From Gallionellaceae bacterium (GTDB lineage: Bacteria; Pseudomonadota; Gammaproteobacteria; Burkholderiales; Thiobacillaceae): a stretch of DNA of 43,823 nt. Within the stretch, counting starts at the first letter, position 1. Every line of letters begins with the position of its first letter. The stretch is taken from NCBI GenBank assembly GCA_028695325.1, contig JAQVJE010000001.1, forward strand, positions 12,203-56,025, read 5' to 3'. Shown one piece after another: positions 37,206 to 43,823 of the stretch. The notes beneath the pieces were generated by a model. That model was not told the origin of the DNA. It saw only the letters and a list, made by a program, of their open reading frames with translations, and searched no databases. A program made the translations under genes and the position numbers.

Positions 37206-37235
37206 GCGCGGCCACCCTCCTGCCATCCGTCGACC

Positions 37236-37700
37236 ATGACCGTACGCGTCCTGCCCGTCTGCCCGCCCACCCTGACCCTGCCGCCCGAGGCCACGGTGGA
37301 CCAGGCCATGAGCCTGATGATCCAGCGCCAGGTGAACCACATCCCGCTGTGCACGGCCGACGGCCGCCTGGCCGGGGTGATCAGCAGCAACGCCATACTG
37401 CGTGCCCTGCTGCCGGCCAGCGCGCGCGTCGAGGGCGGCGTCGGCGACCTCAACTTCGTCGGCGACGCCCTGCCCATGCTGCTCGACCACCTGCGCCGCA
37501 ACGCCGGCCGCCCGGCCAGCGAGCTGGTCGACGCCAGCGTCCAGGCTGTGCGCCAGGACACCCCGCTGCTGGAGGCCGCCAACCGCCTCAGCCATACCTC
37601 CGCCCCCCTGCCGGTGGTCGACGAACGGGGCCACCTGGTCGGCATGCTGAGCCGGCGCATCCTGCTCACCCACCTGCTGCACAAGTCGCAGACCGCCTGA
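37236..37700 (+). CDS. CBS-domain pair protein
   Basis: LPPEATVDQAMSLMIQRQVNHIPLCTADGRLAGVISSNAILRALL...DTPLLEAANRLSHTSAPLPVVDERGHLVGMLSRRILLTHLL. Confidence 0.9.
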   Translation: MTVRVLPVCPPTLTLPPEATVDQAMSLMIQRQVNHIPLCTADGRLAGVISSNAILRALLPASARVEGGVGDLNFVGDALPMLLDHLRRNAGRPASELVDASVQAVRQDTPLLEAANRLSHTSAPLPVVDERGHLVGMLSRRILLTHLLHKSQTA

Positions 37701-37702
37701 CC

Positions 37703-39043
37703 ATGCACGGCGCCGCCCACACCGCCACCGAGGTCATCCTGGGCCTGTCGCCGCTGGTGGTCGCCCTGACCGTGTTCGTACTGACCTACGCGGTCATCGT
37801 CACCGAGCGGATCAACCGCGCCATCGTCGCCCTGCTCGGCGCCGGGGTCATGATCCTGACCGGCGTGCTGCACCAGAACGAAGCCTTCGCCGGCATCGAC
37901 TTCAACACCATCGGCCTGTTGACCGGCATGATGGTGATCGTCGCCATCACCCAGAAGAGCGGTGTCTTCCAGTACGTCGCGGTGAAGGCCGCCAAGCTGG
38001 TCAAGGCCGACCCCTGGGGCCTGATGGTCATGCTGGCCCTGGTCACCGCCCTGTTCTCGGCCCTGCTCGACAACGTGACGACTGTTCTGTTGATCGCCCC
38101 GGTGGCCCTGCTGATCACCGATGCCCTGCGCATCAATCCCTACCCCTTCCTGTTCGCCATCATCTTCGCCTCCAACATCGGCGGCACCGCCACCCTGATC
38201 GGCGACCCACCCAACATCATGATCGGCTCGGCGGTCGGCCTCACCTTCAACCAGTTCGTCGTCAACCTGGCGCCGGTCGCCCTCGTCGTCCTCGCCCTCA
38301 CCATGCTGCCGCTGTGGTGGTTCTGGGGCCGCAAGCTCAGCGCCGACCAGGATGCCCGCGACCAGGTGATGGCCTTCGACGAGCGCCAGGCCATCACCGA
38401 CGTCAGGCTGCTCAAGCAGGCCCTGGCGGTCACCGCGCTGACCATCACCGGCTTCGTGTTCGCCCACTCGCTCGGCCTGGAGCCCGCCACCGTCGCCATG
38501 TTCGGCGCCGCCCTGCTGCTCCTGCTGCGCGCCGCCGGCCACGACGCCGAACACCAGTCCGAGCAGGTGCACAAGAGCTTCGCCGAGGTCGAGTGGGTCA
38601 CCATCTTCTTCTTCGTCGGCCTGTTCGTCGTGGTGGCCGGGGTGGAGAAGGCCGGCGCCCTCAAGATCGCCGCCGACGCCCTGGTGCAGTTCACCGGCGG
38701 CGAACTGGCCTTCACCGCCTACGTGATACTGTGGTCCTCGGCCATCATCTCCGCCGTGGTCGACAACATCCCCTTCGTCGCCACCATGATCCCGGTGATC
38801 CAGAACCTGGGGCCGGTGGTGGGCGCCGAGAACCTCAACACCCTGTGGTGGTCGCTCGCCCTGGGCGCCTGCCTGGGCGGCAACGGCAGCCTCGTGGGTG
38901 CCTCCGCCAACTTGGTGGTGGCCGGCTTCGCCGAGCGCGCCGGGGCGCCGATCCGGTTCCTTCCCTTCATGCTGGCCGCCTTCCCCCTGATGCTGGCCGG
39001 CATCGCCGTGTCCAGCCTGTATATCGGCTGGCGCTACCTGTGA
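37703..39043 (+). CDS. NhaD/ArsB-like (SLC13/ion transporter superfamily) permease
   Basis: TYAVIVTERINRAIVALLGAGVMILTGVLHQNEAFAGIDFNTIGLLTGMMVIV...FASNIGGTATLIGDPPNIMIGSAVGLTF...ACLGGNGSLVGASANLVVAGFAERAG. Confidence 0.9.
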   Translation: MHGAAHTATEVILGLSPLVVALTVFVLTYAVIVTERINRAIVALLGAGVMILTGVLHQNEAFAGIDFNTIGLLTGMMVIVAITQKSGVFQYVAVKAAKLVKADPWGLMVMLALVTALFSALLDNVTTVLLIAPVALLITDALRINPYPFLFAIIFASNIGGTATLIGDPPNIMIGSAVGLTFNQFVVNLAPVALVVLALTMLPLWWFWGRKLSADQDARDQVMAFDERQAITDVRLLKQALAVTALTITGFVFAHSLGLEPATVAMFGAALLLLLRAAGHDAEHQSEQVHKSFAEVEWVTIFFFVGLFVVVAGVEKAGALKIAADALVQFTGGELAFTAYVILWSSAIISAVVDNIPFVATMIPVIQNLGPVVGAENLNTLWWSLALGACLGGNGSLVGASANLVVAGFAERAGAPIRFLPFMLAAFPLMLAGIAVSSLYIGWRYL

Positions 39044-39108
39044 CGGGTGCAGCGGGCAAAGAATGTCTCTGAGCAGGACATCCGCGGAGTGACGATCGCG
39101 GTCATTTA

Positions 39109-39135
39109 GGGGCGGCCCCGGCCGCCCCATTTTTT
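39109..39135 (+). terminator. Rho-independent terminator
   Basis: GGGGCGGCC-CC-GGCCGCCCC followed by ATTTTTT, after the permease gene and between convergent genes. Confidence 0.85.
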
Positions 39136-39156
39136 GCCGGCAGCGCCGGCCCCGGC

Positions 39157-40287
39157 TCACATCTCGATTTCAGGCAGTGCCGTCGTGGCCCGGCCGCCCG
39201 ACGGCATCCCGGCCTCCTGGCCGTCGGCCGCCTCGCCATGCACCAGCAGATGGAACTGGCGTGGCGAGTCGGCGTTCGCGCGCGCCTCCTCGAGGCCGAT
39301 ACGGCCCTCCTTGTAGAGCTTGACGATGGCCTGGTCGAAGCTCTGCATCTGCTCGTGGCCACCCCGCTCCATCATGTCCTTGATCTCGTCCAGGCGGCCA
39401 TCGCGGATCAACTGCTTCATGTGGTAGTCGGCGACGAACACCTCGACCGCCGGGATGCGCCGCCCATCGACGCCGCGCACCAGGCGCTGGCCGACGATAC
39501 CGAGCATGCAGGCGGCGAGATCGAACAGCACCGTGGCGCGGGTCTCCAGCGGGAACAGGTTGACGATGCGGGTGAGCGCCTGGTGGGCATTGATGGCATG
39601 CAGGGTGGACAGGCAGAGGTGGCCGGTGTTGGCGAAGTTGATCACCTCCTGCATGGTCGCCCGGTCGCGTATCTCGCCGATCATGATGACGTCGGGGGAT
39701 TCGCGCAGGGCATTGAGCAGCGCAGTGGCGTAGGACTCGGTGTCGGTACCGACCTCGCGTTGGTTCACGATCGATTGCTGGTGCCGGAAGATGTACTCGA
39801 TGGGATCCTCGATGGTGAGGATGTGGCCGGGCGTGCTGGCGTTGCGCGTCGACAGCATGGACGCCAGCGTGGTCGACTTGCCCGAACCACTGGCACCCAC
39901 CACCAGGATCAGGCCGCGCCGCTCGTTCGCCATGTCGGCGAGCATCGCCGGCAGACCGAGCTCGTCGAGGCCAGGGATGCGCATGGACAGGCGGCGGATC
40001 ACCATGGCCACGGCGCCGCGCTGGCGGAAGACGTTGACCCGGAAGCGGCCGGCCCCCTGCAGGCCATAACCGAAGTTCATCTCCCAGGCGCTCTCGAAAC
40101 GCCGGACCTGCTCCTCGTTCATCAGCGAATAAGCAAGGGTGCGGACGTCGTCCAGGCGGAGCGCCTCGGCGTCGACCGGCTGGACCACCCCTTCAATCTT
40201 GATGTGGACCGGGGTGCCAGCGGTAAAGAAGAGGTCGGAGGCCTCCTTATCCGCCATCAGTTGCAGCAGCTTCACGATGTCGACCAT
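39157..40287 (-). CDS. pilU: PilT/PilU-type twitching motility ATPase (PilU-like)
   Basis: MVDIVKLLQLMADKEASDLFFTAGTPVHIKIEGVVQPVD; LVVGASGSGKSTTLASML; ILTIEDPIEYIFRHQQSIVNQREVGTDTESYATALLNALRESPDVIMIGEIRD; C-terminal extension. Confidence 0.88.
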   Translation of the reverse strand: MVDIVKLLQLMADKEASDLFFTAGTPVHIKIEGVVQPVDAEALRLDDVRTLAYSLMNEEQVRRFESAWEMNFGYGLQGAGRFRVNVFRQRGAVAMVIRRLSMRIPGLDELGLPAMLADMANERRGLILVVGASGSGKSTTLASMLSTRNASTPGHILTIEDPIEYIFRHQQSIVNQREVGTDTESYATALLNALRESPDVIMIGEIRDRATMQEVINFANTGHLCLSTLHAINAHQALTRIVNLFPLETRATVLFDLAACMLGIVGQRLVRGVDGRRIPAVEVFVADYHMKQLIRDGRLDEIKDMMERGGHEQMQSFDQAIVKLYKEGRIGLEEARANADSPRQFHLLVHGEAADGQEAGMPSGGRATTALPEIEM

Positions 40288-40335
40288 GGTGCCCCCCCTC
40301 GTCGCGTCAGTTCGTCGGTTGCAAAGATAACACTC

Positions 40336-40363
40336 GGGGAACGTCCCGCCAGGGACGTTCCCC
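40336..40363. other. perfect 12-bp hairpin upstream of pilU
   Basis: GGGGAACGTCCC-GCCA-GGGACGTTCCCC; no strong U tract on either side. Confidence 0.85.
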
Positions 40364-40392
40364 GCTGCCGGCAAGGTGCAGGCCCGATCGCC

Positions 40393-40653
40393 TCAGCGAT
40401 GCGCCAGGACAATCCAGAACATACGCCGCACCATCTCGACCTTGCGCGCCTGCAGGCCGCCCTCGCCGGGCGCCAGCGAGTGCGCCGGCGTCACCACCGA
40501 CTGCGCCGGGTTGCCGGCAGCGCCGACCCGTTCCCAACCCTCCGCCCTACTCAGCGGCGGCACGATGCCGTTGCCGCTCGCATCCGCCCAGGCCTGGTCG
40601 CCGGCCATGACCGCCATCGCCAGAATCGCCAACCATTTCGTCGTCGCCATCAT
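40393..40653 (-). CDS. small secreted hypothetical protein
   Basis: MMATTKWLAILAMAVMAGDQAWADASGNGIVPPLSRAEGWERVGAAGNPAQSV: signal peptide and AGGAG RBS-like sequence upstream. Confidence 0.5.
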   Translation of the reverse strand: MMATTKWLAILAMAVMAGDQAWADASGNGIVPPLSRAEGWERVGAAGNPAQSVVTPAHSLAPGEGGLQARKVEMVRRMFWIVLAHR

Positions 40654-40728
40654 GATCCTCTCCTTCCGTTCCATGCCGGCATTGCCGGCCTTGGCGTAAA
40701 GTTAGGCGGCACCCCCCGGCGGGGTTAG

Positions 40729-40761
40729 CAACCCGGTCGCAACCGGGTGGACCAACCTGGT
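40729..40761. promoter_or_regulatory. cluster of three CAACCNGGT elements upstream of OmpA-type lipoprotein gene
   Basis: CAACCCGGT (40729-40737), CAACCGGGT (40740-40748), CAACCTGGT (40753-40761); last within palindrome CAACCTGGTTG. Confidence 0.5.
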
Positions 40762-40857
40762 TGCCCAGGGTGGATTTACGCAACGGACTGGCCTAATCTA
40801 TTGCCTTCAAAAAACCGCCTGCGGCGGGACAGACCAACGACCAAGGAGACCCCAGCC

Positions 40858-42237
40858 ATGCGCGCCAGACCGCCTATCGGAAAGCCACTCGTCCTGCCCG
40901 TGCTGATCGCCCTCGCCCTGAGCGGCTGCGCCAGCAAGGAGTTCGTCCAGCAGGAGGTCGGCGCGGTCAGCCAGCGTATCGACGAGTTGCAGGCGATGCT
41001 GAGCACGGCCCACCAGCGCCTGGACACCAACACCCGCTGGCTGTCCGAGACCGAGGCCCGCGTCGCCAAGACCGAGGCCGGCCAGGCCGAACTGGGCGGC
41101 CGGATGGACGAGACCCGCGCCGGACTGACCGGCGTCGAGGGCAAGGTGCAGGGCGTCGCCGGCGACCTGGCCGCCGCCAGCCAGCGCATCACCGACAACG
41201 CCGCCGACATCGCCGCCGGCCGACAGCGCGTCGACGACCTCGACGGCCGCCTGGCCGCCCTCGGCACCCAGGTCGAGGCCAACCGCGCCGCCCTGGCGAA
41301 CGAGATCGCCGCGGTCAAGGCTACGGCGGCCAGCGTCAGCCCGCTGACCCCGATCACCGCGGTCGATCTCGCCCCGACCGAAGCCGCGCCGGTGGCCCCG
41401 GTCGAGGCCGTACAGGCCCCCGTGGCCGAGGCCGCCCCCACCGCGATACCCGCGAGCGGCGACCCCCGCATCGACACCATCGCGGCCCAGGTCGACGCCT
41501 CCGCCAAGCGCATCGACGAGAACACCACCGCCATCCTGGCCGCCTCCGAACGCCTCAAGGCATTGGAAGAACGTCTCGCCGCGGCGCCGTCTGGCACGTC
41601 CGCTGACGCCGCCGCCCTGGCCGCCGTCAACCAACGCATCGACACGGTGAAGGACGGCCTGGCCGCCACCGACCAGCGCCTCGGCAGCCTGGAGACCCTG
41701 GTCGCCAGCGCCATCACCCGCCTCGATGGCGGCGACCAGCGCCTGGCCGAGCAGGGCGGCCGTCTCGACACTCTGGCGGAACGCCTGACGCGCGTCGAGG
41801 GCGAGGCCGCCCAGGCCACGGCGAGCGCCAAGGAGGCCCTGGAGCGGGCCATCGCGGCGGGCGAACTGGCCGAGGGCAAGCTGGTCTACGAGACCCAGCT
41901 AAGCGACGAGGTGGCGCCGTTCAAGCTCAACTCGACCAGCCTGACCGACGCGGCCAAGCAGGCCCTGGCCGCCTTCGCCAGCCGCCTGAAGGAGGAAAAC
42001 AAGAACGTATTCCTGGAGATCCAGGGCCATACCGACAACTCCGGCACCACCGAGACCAACCACCGCCTGGCCATGGCCCGCGCCGAGGCCGTGCGCGACT
42101 TTCTCTACCACGAGGGCGGCCTGCCGCTGCACCGCATGGCGGTGGTCTCCTACGGTGAGGCCCGGCCGGTGGCGGACAACAAGACCCGCGAGGGCCGCAT
42201 GAAGAACCGCCGCGTCCAGCTGGTCGTCCTCAAGTAA
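40858..42237 (+). CDS. OmpA-family lipoprotein with long coiled-coil region
   Basis: LVLPVLIALALSGCASKEFVQQEVG lipobox; repeated QRIDEL/QRLDTN-type segments; OmpA C-terminus FLEIQGHTDNSGTTETNHRLAMARAEAVRDFLYHEGGLPLHRMAVVSYGEARPVADNKTREGRMKNRRVQLVVLK. Confidence 0.9.
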   Translation: MRARPPIGKPLVLPVLIALALSGCASKEFVQQEVGAVSQRIDELQAMLSTAHQRLDTNTRWLSETEARVAKTEAGQAELGGRMDETRAGLTGVEGKVQGVAGDLAAASQRITDNAADIAAGRQRVDDLDGRLAALGTQVEANRAALANEIAAVKATAASVSPLTPITAVDLAPTEAAPVAPVEAVQAPVAEAAPTAIPASGDPRIDTIAAQVDASAKRIDENTTAILAASERLKALEERLAAAPSGTSADAAALAAVNQRIDTVKDGLAATDQRLGSLETLVASAITRLDGGDQRLAEQGGRLDTLAERLTRVEGEAAQATASAKEALERAIAAGELAEGKLVYETQLSDEVAPFKLNSTSLTDAAKQALAAFASRLKEENKNVFLEIQGHTDNSGTTETNHRLAMARAEAVRDFLYHEGGLPLHRMAVVSYGEARPVADNKTREGRMKNRRVQLVVLK

Positions 42238-42248
42238 TCCCCCGTGGC

Positions 42249-42290
42249 CCGGCCCGTGCCTGCGGGCACGGGCCTTTTTCTTTTTTCTGC
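42249..42290 (+). terminator. Rho-independent terminator
   Basis: ggcccgtgcctgcgggcacgggcctttttcttttttc after the OmpA-type gene. Confidence 0.88.
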
Positions 42291-42298
42291 CGACCGCC

Positions 42299-43471
42299 AT
42301 GCAACCGATCCCCGCCCTGCTCGAGCAACGCGCACGCCTCACCACCCTGCGGCGCGACCTGCACGCCCATCCCGAGCTCGCCTTCGAGGAACGCCGCACG
42401 GCCGCGGTGGTCGCCGACACCCTGCGCGCCGCCGGCATCGAGGTCCACGAGGGGCTGGCCGGGACCGGCGTGGTGGGCGTGCTGAAGCGCGGCAGCGGCC
42501 CGCGCGCCATCGGCCTGCGGGCCGACATGGACGCCCTGCCGCTGGCCGAGCAGAACGTCTTCCCGCACCGCTCCCGCCATGATGGCCGCATGCACGCCTG
42601 CGGCCACGACGGCCACACCGCCATGCTCCTGGGCGCCGCCGAGCACCTGGCCAAGGAGGGCGACTTCGACGGCACCGTGTACTTCATCTTCCAGCCCGCC
42701 GAGGAGACCGTGGGCGGCGCCCGGGTGATGATCGAGGAGGGCCTGCTGGAACGCTTCCCCATGCAGCAGGTGTTCGGCATGCACAACTGGCCCGGCCTGC
42801 CGGCCGGCCAGTTCGCCGTGCACGGCGGCCCGGTGATGGCCTGCGCCGACCAGTTCGACATCCACGTGCGCGGCCACGGCGCCCATGCCGCCATGCCGCA
42901 CCAGGGACGCGACCCGGTGGTGGCGATGGCCGCGCTGGTGCAGGCCCTGCAGTCGGTGGTCAGCCGCACCGTCGACCCGCTCGAATCGGTGGTCCTGTCG
43001 ATCACCCGCCTCCGGGCCGGTGGCGAGGCTTACAACATCATCCCGGACGAGGCCTACCTGGGGGGCACCCTGCGCGCCTTCAAGAACGAACTGCGCGACC
43101 AGGCCGAGGAGGCCATGGAGCGCATCTGCCACGGCATCGGCGTCGCCCACGGCGTCCAGGCCAGCCTCGACTACCGGCGCGGCTACCCACCCACCGTCAA
43201 CACCGCCGCCGAGGCCGCCGTCTGCCGCGAGATCGCCGCCAGCCTGGTCGGCCCCGGCAACGTTCACAAGGACCGCCACCCCTCCATGGGTGCCGAGGAC
43301 TTCGCCTACTTCCTCAACGAGCGGCCGGGCTGCTACGTCTGGATCGGCAACGGCCTGGGCGAGGGCGGCTGCATGCTGCACAACCCCCACTACGACTTCA
43401 ACGACGACATCCTCGCCCTCGGCGCCAGCTACTGGGTGAGGCTGGCCGAACGCCTGCTGGCGAAGGACTGA
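42299..43471 (+). CDS. M20-family amidohydrolase (N-acyl-L-amino acid amidohydrolase/hippurate hydrolase-like)
   Basis: [108 protein letters not shown]. Confidence 0.95.
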   Translation: MQPIPALLEQRARLTTLRRDLHAHPELAFEERRTAAVVADTLRAAGIEVHEGLAGTGVVGVLKRGSGPRAIGLRADMDALPLAEQNVFPHRSRHDGRMHACGHDGHTAMLLGAAEHLAKEGDFDGTVYFIFQPAEETVGGARVMIEEGLLERFPMQQVFGMHNWPGLPAGQFAVHGGPVMACADQFDIHVRGHGAHAAMPHQGRDPVVAMAALVQALQSVVSRTVDPLESVVLSITRLRAGGEAYNIIPDEAYLGGTLRAFKNELRDQAEEAMERICHGIGVAHGVQASLDYRRGYPPTVNTAAEAAVCREIAASLVGPGNVHKDRHPSMGAEDFAYFLNERPGCYVWIGNGLGEGGCMLHNPHYDFNDDILALGASYWVRLAERLLAKD

Positions 43472-43475
43472 TAGC

Positions 43476-43823
43476 ATGAGCGAGATCGCCACCCTGGCAG
43501 GAGGCTGCTTCTGGTGCCTGGAGGCCGCCTTCCAGCAGTTGAAGGGCGTCGAGGCGGTGGTATCCGGCTACATGGGAGGGCAGGTCGATCGGCCCAGCTA
43601 CGAAGCGGTGTGCAGCGGCCGCACGGGCCACGCCGAGGTGGTTCAGATCCGCTTCGACCCGGCCGTGATCGGCTACGAGGCCCTGCTGGAGGTGTTCTTC
43701 GCCATCCACGACCCCACCACCCCGGACCGCCAGGGCAACGACGTCGGCAGCCAGTACCGCTCGGCCATCTTCTGGCACACGGCGGAACAGAAGGCCGCCG
43801 CCGAGGCGATGGTGGCCCGGCTC
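43476..43823 (+). CDS. msrA: peptide methionine sulfoxide reductase MsrA, truncated by window end
   Basis: [62 protein letters not shown]...[28 protein letters not shown] active site. Confidence 0.96.
   Translation, partial: MSEIATLAGGCFWCLEAAFQQLKGVEAVVSGYMGGQVDRPSYEAVCSGRTGHAEVVQIRFDPAVIGYEALLEVFFAIHDPTTPDRQGNDVGSQYRSAIFWHTAEQKAAAEAMVARL

Noticed and set aside
37007-39160. 717-aa minus-strand ORF opposite CBS/permease genes
   Set aside because: Shadow ORF; composition (G/H/D/Q-rich) and overlap with conserved plus-strand proteins argue against coding.

Overview
The window is a GC-rich, densely coding chromosomal segment. Its gene content suggests a sulfur-oxidising betaproteobacterium (taxonomy inferred from content only). 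I saw no rRNA, tRNA, CRISPR array, transposase, integrase or phage gene. About 43 CDS are supported. They include: a CHASE2 protein (partial) and an HD-GYP phosphodiesterase; a MlaE/MCE lipid-transport operon; PmpA/PmpB-like YeeE/YedE transporters; SlyD-like FKBP, GH57, Hsp33 and MnmC; a FadL-type porin; a rhodanese-TusA-DsrE2 sulfur-trafficking cluster; AlaS, CoaX, BirA and HU; a MASE1 histidine kinase with a FixJ-type regulator; an OmpR-type two-component system divergent from an SHP/diheme cytochrome/PepSY/ferric-reductase-like cluster; a Bcr/CflA transporter; a KamA-family radical SAM enzyme, MscS-like protein, P-type ATPase, CBS protein and NhaD/ArsB-like permease; PilU; an OmpA-type lipoprotein; an M20 amidohydrolase; and MsrA (partial). 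The most interesting signals are: (1) a nucleotide motif TAAGTGTTTCCC[G/T]TACG at fixed spacing from candidate -10 boxes, linking the MscS-like and CBS/permease genes and possibly kamA; (2) a mirror-image pair of 11-bp-phased direct repeats (TGAAC..TGAAC / GTTCA..GTTCA) between the PepSY-TCS genes and the SHP cluster; (3) a short ABC-ATPase-like ORF between MlaE and MCE genes that lacks Walker A and has degenerate signature, Walker B and switch motifs; (4) an Hsp33 with only two of the four zinc-switch cysteines. All homology calls are from motif and sequence recognition; no database search was run.
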